From Pseudoalteromonas tunicata (lineage in GTDB: Bacteria > Pseudomonadota > Gammaproteobacteria > Enterobacterales > Alteromonadaceae): 64,000 nucleotides of DNA. The notes under the pieces were generated by a model. That model saw nothing but the letters and a program-made list of their open reading frames with translations. It did no database searches and was not told where the DNA came from. Positions within the stretch are counted from its first letter, which is position 1; the number at the start of each line of letters is the position of its first letter. The stretch lies in the NCBI RefSeq assembly GCF_002310815.1, contig NZ_CP011033.1:372001-436000 (forward strand), in the 5' to 3' direction. Shown here piece after piece: positions 25,777 to 34,595 of the stretch. The position numbers and the translations under genes were made by a program.

Positions 25777-25806
25777 TGACGAAGCGTCACAAATGACGGT
25801 TCGTCA
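25777..25806. promoter_or_regulatory. Tandem TetR operators upstream of the tetR gene
   Basis: TGACGAAGCGTCA (25777-25789) and TGACGGTTCGTCA (25794-25806) are two 13-base dyads TGACG-N3-CGTCA whose centres are 17 bases apart, with a third half-degenerate copy TGACGAAGTCG at 25820-25830. The same motif occurs before the RND gene at 26711, so the TetR protein encoded between them is the obvious ligand. Confidence 0.8.
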
Positions 25807-25897
25807 TAAACTAATGTACTGACGAAGTCGTTGGAATGTTTAGCGTTGAATTACTGGTAAAAATACACACATTATGGTAACTAGAGGGCGGGAAAAT

Positions 25898-26698
25898 GTG
25901 AAAGTGAAGAATATGTTTAAGTTTTTGTGCAAAATTGATGAGAGTCAAACCGATGGCTGTTTATTTCAACGGGCGTATACCCCGAAACAACAAGCCATTG
26001 CTGATCGTGAGCATGAACTTCTCCATATTGCCAAGTCGATAGTAGAGCAAGAGGGATTTAATAACTTTACTATGGATAAACTCACAGCAGCAAGCCCGTA
26101 CTCCAAAGGAACTATTTACAATCATTTTTCAAGTAAAGAAGACGTGATCACAGCCCTATGTAGCGCTGCACTTCGTCATGAAATCAGCTTTTTTCGACGA
26201 GCTCAAAAGTTTAATGGCACTTCGCGTGAGCGTGTAATTGCATTACATGTAGCCTATGTGATGTCTGCCAAGGTTGAGCCTGTCTTATTTAACTGTTTGA
26301 TGACCGCAAAAACACCTTGGGTGATAGGAAAATCATCGGCGGAACGTTTGAAGTTGCAAGCGGATTTAGAGCAGCAATGTTCTGAATTAATTGATGAAGT
26401 ATTACATGGTGCACTGGCTACAGGTGAGCTGAAAATTAGTTCATCTAGCGGGTTAGATTGTGTGGCATTTGCTAACTGGGCGGTATCGTATGGCAGTATT
26501 GCTTTATTATCTAGTACGATAGATTGTCATAGTATTGCGCGCGTGCGTGATCACAATGTATTTTTATTTGGCATTAATTGCTTATTAGATGGCCTTAATT
26601 GGCAGCCGCTTTCTACTGCGTGGGATTATCAGCGCACATGGCAACGGGTCGAACAAGAAATTTTTGCTGAGGAATTAAAAATGCTAAACGAATTGTAA
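25898..26698 (+). CDS. TetR-family repressor of the RND operon
   Basis: A TetR regulator. The helix-turn-helix is around HIAKSIVEQEGFNNFTMDKLTAASPYSKGTIYNHFSSKEDVI; the C-terminal ligand domain is helical. A GTG at 25898 with AGAGGG nine bases upstream is preferred; an ATG at 25874 in frame would add eight residues. Compared with usual TetR proteins it has an N-terminal extension of about 35 residues. Two or three operator dyads lie upstream and one lies between it and the RND gene, implying autorepression and control of the exporter. Its inducer is unknown, probably a hydrophobic compound moved by the pump. Confidence 0.88.
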   Translation: MKVKNMFKFLCKIDESQTDGCLFQRAYTPKQQAIADREHELLHIAKSIVEQEGFNNFTMDKLTAASPYSKGTIYNHFSSKEDVITALCSAALRHEISFFRRAQKFNGTSRERVIALHVAYVMSAKVEPVLFNCLMTAKTPWVIGKSSAERLKLQADLEQQCSELIDEVLHGALATGELKISSSSGLDCVAFANWAVSYGSIALLSSTIDCHSIARVRDHNVFLFGINCLLDGLNWQPLSTAWDYQRTWQRVEQEIFAEELKMLNEL

Positions 26699-26710
26699 TT
26701 TTTTGCACTT

Positions 26711-26729
26711 AAGTGACGTTTCGTCACTT
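26711..26729. promoter_or_regulatory. TetR operator before the RND gene
   Basis: AAGTGACGTTTCGTCACTT is a 19-base dyad with the same TGACG-N3-CGTCA core as the two sites upstream of tetR. It sits 13 bases before the RND start codon and just upstream of its GGAG ribosome site, so binding there would stop transcription entering the operon. Confidence 0.85.
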
Positions 26730-26741
26730 TTTGGAGTTAAA

Positions 26742-29072
26742 ATGAAAACGGACACATTGCCAGCTTGGTTAACCAAGCCTGGTATTTTATTAATATTACT
26801 ATCCATCTTAATAACGATTATTGCTGCAGGGATGCAGAACTTGAGCTTTCGTGGTGATTATCGGATTTTTTTTGCTGAAGATAATCCGCAGTTACAAGCT
26901 TTTGATGCAATTGAGCGCACATTTAATAAAAATGATAATTTAAGCTTGGTGATTGCACCGCCAAGTGATGAGTTATTTAGTCGCCAATACTTAACCCTAG
27001 TGCGAGATATTACTGAGGCCGCTTGGCAAATCCCTTATTCAACTCGGGTTGATTCGATTTCTAATTATCAACATACCCAAGCTCAACAAGATGACTTACT
27101 CGTTGCTGATTTAATCGATAAATTTGATAGCGTGACGCAAGAACAAGTTCAGCAAGCAAAAGCGGTTGCGTTAACTCGTCCAGAATTGGTAAATCGTTTA
27201 GTTTCCTTTGATGGCAAGGTGGCGGTTGTGAATGTCACAATAGCATTAGATGATGCCGAAAAAACCGCACAAGCAAATGAAATTGAAGCATTTAGCAAAA
27301 AATTAATAGCTGAATTTCAAGAACAATACCCTGAAGTTACATTCTATCGCAGTGGTATTATCATGATGAACTACAGCTTCTTCAGTTCGGCGCAGCAAGA
27401 TAGCAGCACGTTAGTTCCTTTAATGTTTCTAATTGTATTGATTGTACTTGGGCTCATGTTGCGTTCAATCACCGCAGTAATCACAACTTTTGTGGTTTTA
27501 ATTGTGGCAATTACGAGCACGTTAGGGATTGCAGGATGGCTTGGCATGGCTATCAATACTGCTTCAGTGAATGTACCTACCATAGTAATGACGTTAGCGG
27601 TGGCAGATTGTGTGCATATCATTGCCTCGATGCGGCATGGCTTAAGCCAAGGAAATAATAAACTTCAAGCACTTGCATTTGCAGTGCGGATCAATAATAA
27701 GCCTGTATTTATTACCAGCATTACCACAGCGATTGGTTTTTTAACCATGAATTTTTCAGATGTACCTGCAATTAGGGAGTTTGGAAATTTAACCGCCATC
27801 GGAGTGATATTTGCTTGGTTATTATCGATAAGTTTATTACCCGCAATGCTGTATTTTTTACCACAAAAAGTAACTCAACAATCAGCTAGGCAGCTTGAAC
27901 AGCAAGGGATGGCGCGTTTTGCCGAATTTATTACATCGCGTGCTAAGCCAGTACTGTGGATAAGTGTAATCTTAATTGCCTTTGCAACTGGTTTTATTGG
28001 TCAAAATAAAATTAATGATGAAGCGGTGAAATACTTCAGTGTTGATAATGAATTTCGTCAAGCCGCAGATTTTATGGCTGAGCGAATTTCAGGGATGGCG
28101 ACCTTGAGCATTGCTCTAGATAGTGGTGCGCCTGGTGGAATAAATGAACCCACTTATTTAGCTGTACTTGACCAATTTAGTACTTGGTTACGTGCTCAGC
28201 CAGAAGTCAATAATGTCGTGAGTTTAAGTGACGTATTAAAACGCTTAAACAAAAGTATGCACGGTGATGATCAAGCCTTTTATCGCCTTGCACCAGAGCG
28301 GACTCTCGGTGCGCAATACTTATTAATGTATGAAATGAGTTTGCCTTACGGTCTTGATCTTAATAATCAAATCAATATTAGTAAGTCTCAAAGCCGCGTT
28401 ATGGTGGTGCTGGAAAACTTGGGTAGTACAGAAATGTTAGCATTTGAACAACGAATGAATACTTGGTTAGCACAGCATGCAAGTCAATATCATTATCTTG
28501 CTTCGAGTCCGAGTTTGATGTTTGCCCACATTGGTGAGCGCAATATGAAAAGTATGCTCACTTCCTTGCCGTTAGCTTTGATTTTAATTTCGGCGTTATT
28601 AATTTTTGCTCTGCGAGATTGGCGTTTGGGTACGATGAGTTTATTACCAAATATCCTGCCTGCGTTAGCTGGATTTGGACTCTGGGGTCTCATCAGTGGA
28701 GAAATAAATTTAGGTTTATCGATTGTGGCTTCAATGACACTAGGCATCATAGTTGATGATACCGTGCATTTTTTAGCTAAATATCAATATGCTAAGCGTC
28801 AAGGTAATAATGCTGCTGAGTCAGTGCGATACGCTTTTGTCACAGTCGGTAAAGCACTTTGGATCACCACAGTTGTCCTTGTTGCGGGATTTAGCATTCT
28901 GGCATTGTCGGATTTTAGGCTTAATTCAGACATGGGCCAGCTAACCGCTCTCATTATCAGTATTGCTTTACTGGTAGATTTTTTCTTATTACCTGCATTT
29001 TTAATTCTATTTGATCATCAATATACATCGGAGGCACACAATGAAAATTTGGTTCGCACTACTACTGCTTAG
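26742..29072 (+). CDS. RND-superfamily lipid-type exporter (MMPL/HpnN-like)
   Basis: A 776-residue inner-membrane protein. The ATG at 26742 follows GGAG; the upstream GTG-type start at 26703 would overlap the operator. It has the 12-helix RND plan with two repeats: helix 1 near residues 15-35, a large periplasmic loop with YRIFFAEDNPQL, a helix bundle (about 215-385), a second loop, and a second bundle (about 605-765) with GIIVDDTVHFLAKYQYAK. The single-subunit architecture with a paired LolA-like protein matches exporters of hydrophobic lipids, not AcrB-type drug pumps. It overlaps the next gene by 32 bases. Confidence 0.9.
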   Translation: MKTDTLPAWLTKPGILLILLSILITIIAAGMQNLSFRGDYRIFFAEDNPQLQAFDAIERTFNKNDNLSLVIAPPSDELFSRQYLTLVRDITEAAWQIPYSTRVDSISNYQHTQAQQDDLLVADLIDKFDSVTQEQVQQAKAVALTRPELVNRLVSFDGKVAVVNVTIALDDAEKTAQANEIEAFSKKLIAEFQEQYPEVTFYRSGIIMMNYSFFSSAQQDSSTLVPLMFLIVLIVLGLMLRSITAVITTFVVLIVAITSTLGIAGWLGMAINTASVNVPTIVMTLAVADCVHIIASMRHGLSQGNNKLQALAFAVRINNKPVFITSITTAIGFLTMNFSDVPAIREFGNLTAIGVIFAWLLSISLLPAMLYFLPQKVTQQSARQLEQQGMARFAEFITSRAKPVLWISVILIAFATGFIGQNKINDEAVKYFSVDNEFRQAADFMAERISGMATLSIALDSGAPGGINEPTYLAVLDQFSTWLRAQPEVNNVVSLSDVLKRLNKSMHGDDQAFYRLAPERTLGAQYLLMYEMSLPYGLDLNNQINISKSQSRVMVVLENLGSTEMLAFEQRMNTWLAQHASQYHYLASSPSLMFAHIGERNMKSMLTSLPLALILISALLIFALRDWRLGTMSLLPNILPALAGFGLWGLISGEINLGLSIVASMTLGIIVDDTVHFLAKYQYAKRQGNNAAESVRYAFVTVGKALWITTVVLVAGFSILALSDFRLNSDMGQLTALIISIALLVDFFLLPAFLILFDHQYTSEAHNENLVRTTTA

Positions 29073-29814
29073 TACAGGGTTAATGTTTGGTGCTAATGCT
29101 GATGAACAAGGCTCAGCTATCGCTAAAGAGCGTAAAATTCGTGATAGCGGTTGGGGCAACTCTGATGCCCAGATGACTATGATTTTAAGTAATGCTCAAG
29201 GCGATAAAAGTGAACGAGCGTTGAGGATTAAAAGTCTTGAAGTTGAAGGCGATGGTGATAAAGGTTTAACCATATTTGATCAGCCACTTGATGTGAAGGG
29301 CACTGCATTTTTAAATCACAGTCATGTTGAGGGAGCTGACGATCAATGGTTATGGTTGCCAGCTTTAAAACGAGTAAAACGGATCGCATCTCAAAATAAG
29401 TCAGGTCCTTTTATGGGCAGCGAGTTTTCCTATGAAGATTTAAGCTCTTTTGAGTTGGGAAAGTATCATTTTGATTTTATTGAAGAGTCAGAGTTTGAGC
29501 AGCAAGCGGTTTATATTCTAGAGCAGCGTCCTGTTGATAAATACTCCGGATATAGTAAACAAAGAGTTTGGTTGGATAAAACGCATTATCGACCATTAAA
29601 AGTGGATTATTATGACCGTAAAAACAGCTTATTAAAAACGCTGATCCTGACTGATTATCATCTTTATCAAGATAAATTTTGGCGAGCACATCTGCTAAAG
29701 ATGGACAATCATCAAACAAAAAAACAAACCATTTTGCAAACTCATCAAATGAACTTTGATATAGGCTTAGTTCAAAGTGACTTTACTGAAGCAAGTCTAA
29801 GAAGGGCGCGATAA
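29041..29814 (+). CDS. Periplasmic outer-membrane lipoprotein-sorting (LolA-like) protein
   Basis: A 257-residue exported protein; the ATG at 29041 has CGGAGG eight bases upstream, and the first 20 residues form a signal peptide ending in NADEQ. The mature part matches the PF17131 family (LolA-like half barrel): DAQMTMILSNAQGDKSERALRIKS, then DQWLWLPALKRVKRIAS, FMGSEFSYEDL and YSKQRVWLDKTHYRPLKVDYYDR. Such proteins accompany MMPL-type RND exporters and probably carry a lipid between membranes. It overlaps both neighbours, giving a tight three-gene operon. Confidence 0.9.
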   Translation: MKIWFALLLLSTGLMFGANADEQGSAIAKERKIRDSGWGNSDAQMTMILSNAQGDKSERALRIKSLEVEGDGDKGLTIFDQPLDVKGTAFLNHSHVEGADDQWLWLPALKRVKRIASQNKSGPFMGSEFSYEDLSSFELGKYHFDFIEESEFEQQAVYILEQRPVDKYSGYSKQRVWLDKTHYRPLKVDYYDRKNSLLKTLILTDYHLYQDKFWRAHLLKMDNHQTKKQTILQTHQMNFDIGLVQSDFTEASLRRAR

Positions 29815-31010
29815 TGGTCAAAGTCATCAGTGGTTTTTTTCTCGTTTTTCTGATGGCGTTAATGAGCATAAGTTCATGCCAAGCTTATGATATTTATCAT
29901 GAGTTTGGTGTGCAGCATCGTCAATTTAGTGCTGCTAGTAATGCTAACCAAGCTTATTCAAACTCAGCACTGAGCATCAATAGTTTTTATAGCTATGCTC
30001 AAGGAGAGGAACAGTGGAATGGAGAATTGTGGTTAAGATTAGATAAAGAAAATAGCGAACGTAATCATTTAGATTTACGAGAGTTTTATTGGCTTAACTA
30101 TGGTGAGGATTATGAATGGCAAATAGGGGTGGCACGAGTTTTTTGGGGCGTGACCGAATCTGCTCATTTAGTTGATGTGATTAACCAAACAGACCAACTT
30201 GAGGGCTTAGATGGCGAAGACAAACTAGGCCAAGCTATGATCCATTACACAAAGCAAATTGATAATGGTCAAGTGGAATGGTTTTTATTGCCTTATTTTC
30301 GCCCGCAAAAATTTTATGATGTTGGTAATCGATTTGCCCCACCGATGAACATGGATAAAAAAGCTCTGTATGATTCTGGCGCTTTACAGCGACATCTTGA
30401 TAGTGCAGTACGCTTAACTCAGCATTATGGTGCTTTCGATTGGAGTGTGATGGCGTTTAGTGGCACAAACCGAGAGCCGATTGTGCAACTTAAGGGTGAA
30501 ACTGGTCAGGCTTTTTATGGGCAGATGCAGCAATTGGGGATCACAGCACAATATATTCAAGATGCTTGGATTTATAAAGCGGAGTTGATGTTGCGGAAAA
30601 ATCGCGCACATGTTCTCAATCAAGATCAAAAAAGTCGTATTTCCGCTGTGGTGCTAGGCGCTGAATATACGCAAGTTGGTATTTTTTCCACTGTGTATGA
30701 TCTTGGTTATTTAATTGAATATCAGAGTGATAATCGAGATAAAACTCAAGTGCTTGGTCAAAATGATTTATTTATTGGTACGCGCTTGGCGTTTAATGAT
30801 AGTGATAGCTCCGAAATGATCCTTGGTGTACTGCATGATTTAACCGATGCAAGCCAAAGTATTCGATTAGAAGCGAGTATGCGCTTAGGGCAATCGACTA
30901 AACTGGAGGTGGCTGCATACCATTTTAATGGCAAAGGAGATAATTGGCTCAAGCAACTCAATAAACAAGATTTACTTGAGATCAATCTATTTTGGTATTT
31001 TAGCCATTAA
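29814..31010 (+). CDS. Outer-membrane beta-barrel protein of the RND operon
   Basis: A 398-residue exported protein; the signal peptide is residues 1-24 (ends CQA before YDIYHEF). The rest shows alternating strands typical of a 16-18 stranded barrel, finishing with a terminal aromatic segment (LLEINLFWYF near the end). It resembles the DUF1302-like/porin-like barrels found beside RND and LolA-like genes. Its ATG shares a base with the preceding stop (TAATG). With the RND protein and LolA-like carrier it plausibly spans all three envelope compartments. Substrate is unknown. Confidence 0.82.
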   Translation: MVKVISGFFLVFLMALMSISSCQAYDIYHEFGVQHRQFSAASNANQAYSNSALSINSFYSYAQGEEQWNGELWLRLDKENSERNHLDLREFYWLNYGEDYEWQIGVARVFWGVTESAHLVDVINQTDQLEGLDGEDKLGQAMIHYTKQIDNGQVEWFLLPYFRPQKFYDVGNRFAPPMNMDKKALYDSGALQRHLDSAVRLTQHYGAFDWSVMAFSGTNREPIVQLKGETGQAFYGQMQQLGITAQYIQDAWIYKAELMLRKNRAHVLNQDQKSRISAVVLGAEYTQVGIFSTVYDLGYLIEYQSDNRDKTQVLGQNDLFIGTRLAFNDSDSSEMILGVLHDLTDASQSIRLEASMRLGQSTKLEVAAYHFNGKGDNWLKQLNKQDLLEINLFWYFSH

Positions 31011-31024
31011 CGCTGACAGCAGTA

Positions 31025-31053
31025 AAACAAGGCTGTAGAAAACAGCCTTGTTT
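31025..31053 (+). terminator. Terminator of the TetR/RND operon
   Basis: ACAAGGCTGT (31027-31036) and ACAGCCTTGT (31042-31051) form a ten-base stem with a five-base loop, followed by TTATTC. It lies 16 bases past the barrel stop codon. Confidence 0.88.
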
Positions 31054-31153
31054 ATTCGTTCATATTGTAAAATGAAATTAATAAATTTTGTGTAGGTATA
31101 GTCATGGTTTTTAAGGCTATAATCAGTCAAACCATCTCAAGAAGAGCTGAAAT

Positions 31154-33181
31154 TTGAAAGCCAAATCACTTGATTTCACCGCTATTTTTCAAAGCTGGAT
31201 CCATTCTCGGTATCTACTCTCTTTGCGAGAGTCATTTATTGCTTTATTACCTTATTTTGTCAGCTCTGCACTGGCTATTTTACTCATTAATGGTGCCATT
31301 AACTTTAGCCTGACGGACAGTGATAGTCGAATTAACCAAACGGTAGAGCAAAGTGCGCAGCTAATTTTGTTGCTATTTCCGCTGATGGTAACGCTTTCGG
31401 TTGGGTTTCATTATTCAAAGAATTTAGGCCATAGCGGTATTGTCGGCGCTATTTTGGCGCTACTGAGTTTTGCCGTGCATAGTCATTTTTTAGTCTTCAA
31501 TCAAGGGGAAATTAGTTTAAACCCTACAGGTTCAAGTGCTTATGCGGTGGTCATTCCCTCATTAACCAGTGCATTGCTGCATTATATCTCAATATTTTTG
31601 CCGAAAAATAGTCGTTATTTATTTGGGGTAAGTGAATTTTTAAAAGAAAAACTATTGCTCGTATTACCCTTTAGTTTAGTGTTTTTTGGTTTATTTTTTT
31701 TAATACCTATTTTTGATTGGTTGGGTATTCAAATTATGTTAGTGCTGACGCCAGACCCTACGTCGAGTGTCGCAGAGCTGATGTTTGAGCGCATGATAAC
31801 CACTCATATGTTTTGGTTTTTTGGCGTACATGGTGACAATATGTTTACCATGTTATTTGAGCAGTCCTTTCTTGAACAAGATATTATTCCTGGTTTAAAT
31901 GCCAAAACATTTTACGATACCTTTGTTTTGCTTGGTGGCACAGGTTGTTTTGTTGGACTTATTTTAGCGGCGCTCGCATTGCCAAAATATACGCATGAAC
32001 GAAATATCGCAAAGTTATCTATCCCATTCACTATATTCAACTTTTGTGAAATCTTATTATTTGCTTTGCCAGTATTTTTGAACCCAATTCTATTACTGCC
32101 TTTTATAATCGCACCTTGCATCAATTTTTTATTGGCTTATCTGTTTTTATCTTCTGGCTGGGTCGGGTTTGAACAAGCCGAAATCAGTTGGATGACGCCC
32201 ACATTGATTAATGGCTATCAAGTGGGCACCGATTTAGGGGCCATTATTTTACAGCTGTGCTTAATTTTAATTAATACGTTGATTTATTACCCTTTTTTAA
32301 AGTGGAGCGCAGAAAAAACGAACTATCATTTAGCCTTACAACGTTTAACCGAACAATTACACTTGTCAGAGCAATATGCAGCGACCAGTGAGCGACGCTT
32401 TTTAAATCAGCAGCGGGTTTCGAAACAATCGACTAAGGCATTAAATTCGGTACTCAATGAAATTGCCCAAGGACAATTACAGTTGCATTACCAGCCTCAA
32501 GTGTGTTTATTAACGGGAAAAGTACAGGGCTTTGAAGCGTTATTACGGTTAAAAACAGCCCAAGGTAAATTAATTGGCCCTTATTTTCTTGATACCTTAG
32601 TGGCGCATCAACAAACAGAACTGATTGATTTATGGGTGATGGAGCAAACAGCAAGAGATTTACTCCATTGGCGTAAACAAGGTTTTGTGCCCATTGTCAG
32701 TATTAATCTTAATCCTAATGTACTCACACAAGCCGAATTGGTTGAAAAGTTATGTCAATTATTTACTGAGTTTCCTAATCAGGTAAAAGTGGAAATAGTA
32801 GAATCTAGCTATTTAAACGACCAAGCTTTAGTGTGTGAGCACATCAGCAAGCTTAAAACATATGGAATTGATACTGTGATTGATGATTTTGGCACGGGTT
32901 ATTCGAGCTTGTTTATGCTGGCGAATTTGCCGGTTAATCAGGTTAAATTAGACCGCCAATTTTTAGTGCAAGCGCAAACTGATAAAGGCAAACTGCTGTA
33001 TCAGCATGTGGTGAATATTTTTATTCAAATGGGTTATACCATAGTGGCAGAAGGGATTGAAACTGAGCAAGAACTCAATTGGATTAAAAGCTTAGGCGTG
33101 CAAGTTGCCCAAGGTTGGTACTATGCCAAGGCGTTACCCGCAAAAGATATTATGGAGTTTAAGCTGAATCAAGCCCAATAG
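31154..33181 (+). CDS. PTS EIIC-like membrane domain fused to an EAL phosphodiesterase
   Basis: A 675-residue protein. Residues 20-400 are a lactose/cellobiose-type EIIC sugar transporter domain (FFGVHGDNMFTML, FNFCEILLFALPVFLNPI), with about ten helices. Residues 440-670 are an EAL domain: the signature reads FEALLRL, catalytic acids appear in EIVESS and DDFGTGYSS, KLDRQF and AEGIETE are intact, so c-di-GMP hydrolysis is likely. There are no PTS phosphorylation domains, and the EIIC lacks EIIA/EIIB partners here, so it may act as a sugar sensor. The start is TTG. It is an unusual but known combination in Vibrio-like bacteria. Confidence 0.9.
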   Translation: MKAKSLDFTAIFQSWIHSRYLLSLRESFIALLPYFVSSALAILLINGAINFSLTDSDSRINQTVEQSAQLILLLFPLMVTLSVGFHYSKNLGHSGIVGAILALLSFAVHSHFLVFNQGEISLNPTGSSAYAVVIPSLTSALLHYISIFLPKNSRYLFGVSEFLKEKLLLVLPFSLVFFGLFFLIPIFDWLGIQIMLVLTPDPTSSVAELMFERMITTHMFWFFGVHGDNMFTMLFEQSFLEQDIIPGLNAKTFYDTFVLLGGTGCFVGLILAALALPKYTHERNIAKLSIPFTIFNFCEILLFALPVFLNPILLLPFIIAPCINFLLAYLFLSSGWVGFEQAEISWMTPTLINGYQVGTDLGAIILQLCLILINTLIYYPFLKWSAEKTNYHLALQRLTEQLHLSEQYAATSERRFLNQQRVSKQSTKALNSVLNEIAQGQLQLHYQPQVCLLTGKVQGFEALLRLKTAQGKLIGPYFLDTLVAHQQTELIDLWVMEQTARDLLHWRKQGFVPIVSINLNPNVLTQAELVEKLCQLFTEFPNQVKVEIVESSYLNDQALVCEHISKLKTYGIDTVIDDFGTGYSSLFMLANLPVNQVKLDRQFLVQAQTDKGKLLYQHVVNIFIQMGYTIVAEGIETEQELNWIKSLGVQVAQGWYYAKALPAKDIMEFKLNQAQ

Positions 33182-33487
33182 TGGATAATAACTCTATCTC
33201 AGGCTTCTATTTTTAACGTTAATCGGATTGGATTAATGTGCAACAAGCTTGCTATTGACGCGCCAATCCACTTTGTTATTTTTGAAAAGTGCTAGTTAGA
33301 AAAATATAACTAATAAATCTACTTTTAATTCAATATGTTGTTGAATCTCTTATCCAGAACTCAAATTAATTAAATTGAAGCAAACTTTTACTATCATTTA
33401 CAACCGAGTGCACTCACTTAAAGTTTGAATCGTTTGAGCCATGTTTTAGGTATGATAGGTTTTTAAGTCTAGATTTTAGGAAGTTAA
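33182..33487. other. Gap after the EIIC-EAL gene, contains dispersed repeat copy
   Basis: About 305 bases without a reading frame. The middle part (33311-33361) is repeated at 48893-48943. The 3' part must contain the ridA promoter. Confidence 0.6.
33311..33361. repeat. Dispersed 51-bp repeat, copy 1
   Basis: This AT-rich block starting TAATAAATCTAC and ending TCCAGAACT is about 90% identical to 48893-48943 (five substitutions and no gaps by eye). Flanking sequences differ. Both copies are intergenic. Its origin is unclear; the shared TTAATTCAATATGTTG core and CTCTTATC end suggest a remnant or end of a mobile element, which I cannot identify. Confidence 0.6.
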
Positions 33488-33838
33488 ATGGATATTAAAC
33501 GTATTAACCCTACGCCACGTTGGTCTGATATCACCGTTTTTAATCACACAGCCTATTTTGTTGAAGTGGCTGATGACTCAACGGCTGATATTGAAAGCCA
33601 AATCAAACAAGTTTTTCAACAAACAGAGCGTTCTTTGGCATCGGTTGGTAGTGATCTATCAAGTTTGCTGTCGGTCACTATTTATCTTACCGATTTGGCC
33701 CACCTTGGTTTATTTAATCAACTTTGGGAAGCATGGTTACCTGAGGGAAAAGCGCCAAGCCGTGCCTGTATCAATGCGCAATTGGCCGATCCTAGCCTGT
33801 TAGTTGAAATTACTGTGGTGGCTGCAATTTTACCTTAA
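33488..33838 (+). CDS. RidA-family enamine/imine deaminase
   Basis: A 116-residue trimeric RidA-family protein that hydrolyses reactive enamine or imine intermediates, for example from PLP enzymes. The key arginine appears in APSRACINAQL (about residue 97), and the fold pattern QVFQQTERSLASVGSDLSSLLSVTIYL is typical. Length is slightly short but complete. AGGAAG precedes the ATG. It sits alone. Paralogues with other names exist in this family, so the precise subgroup is not set. Confidence 0.9.
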   Translation: MDIKRINPTPRWSDITVFNHTAYFVEVADDSTADIESQIKQVFQQTERSLASVGSDLSSLLSVTIYLTDLAHLGLFNQLWEAWLPEGKAPSRACINAQLADPSLLVEITVVAAILP

Positions 33839-33973
33839 TGTTATCTAGGGTAGGAAATCAGCTTATGCTCAATTGATGCGCTACCTTAGCGCTCTTTTAA
33901 GCCCTCAATACTTGCCCAAATATAAAATCATGGTATGTTTCATGGCGCAAAAAATCTTATAAGGAATTCCTTT

Positions 33974-34549
33974 ATGCCAAAGGCAAGTGAAGTTAAAAAA
34001 AGTACCGCAATTGAACACAATGGTCGTGTACTGATGATTAAAGATATTACCCGTTCAGTCCCACAAGGACGAGCTGGTGGTAGTTTATATCGTATGCGCC
34101 TTTATGATGTCGTCACTGGAGCGAAAGTAGACGAAACGTTTAAAGACGTTGATATGCTCAAATTAGCGGATTTGTTGCGTAAAGAAGTGATGTTCTCTTA
34201 TGTTGATGGCACAGAATATGTGTTTATGGATATTGAAGACTACACGCCTTACAGTCTTGATAAAGAAATGGTTGCAGATGAAGTGCCTTTTTTTAACGAT
34301 GAAACCCAAGGCTTATATGTCATTTTGATTGGCGGAAAACCAGTTGGTATTGATTTACCGCCAAGTGTTGAGCTAGTAGTTGAAGAAACCGATCCTTCGG
34401 TAAAAGGTGCATCAGCGAGTGCGCGAACTAAACCAGCACGTTTAAGTACCGGTTTAACGGTTCAAGTTCCTGAGTACATTGCTGTGGGTGATCGATTGAG
34501 AATTAATACTGCCGAGCAACGTTTTATGAGCCGTGCCGAAATCAAATAA
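33974..34549 (+). CDS. efpL: EfpL (YeiP-type EF-P-like protein)
   Basis: A 191-residue elongation-factor P paralogue. The ATG at 33974 has AAGGAATT upstream; the in-frame ATG at 33935 adds a non-homologous tail. The N-terminal KOW domain carries the long tip loop [14 protein letters not shown] with R33, the arginine that defines EfpL, in place of the modified residue of EF-P. The C-terminal OB domains contain [23 protein letters not shown] and [13 protein letters not shown]. It relieves ribosome stalling at certain motifs, as described for EfpL. Having it 1.9 kb from efp and earP is notable. Confidence 0.93.
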   Translation: MPKASEVKKSTAIEHNGRVLMIKDITRSVPQGRAGGSLYRMRLYDVVTGAKVDETFKDVDMLKLADLLRKEVMFSYVDGTEYVFMDIEDYTPYSLDKEMVADEVPFFNDETQGLYVILIGGKPVGIDLPPSVELVVEETDPSVKGASASARTKPARLSTGLTVQVPEYIAVGDRLRINTAEQRFMSRAEIK

Positions 34550-34567
34550 GCGTAACGAGCTCATTAG

Positions 34568-34590
34568 ACCTGAGCTTTGCTGGCTCAGGT
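34568..34590. terminator. Hairpin between efpL and the thioesterase gene
   Basis: ACCTGAG (34568-34574) and CTCAGGT (34584-34590) form a seven-base stem with a nine-base loop between convergent genes; on the plus strand it is followed by TTAAC. It may terminate both directions weakly. Confidence 0.55.
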
Positions 34591-34595
34591 TTAAC

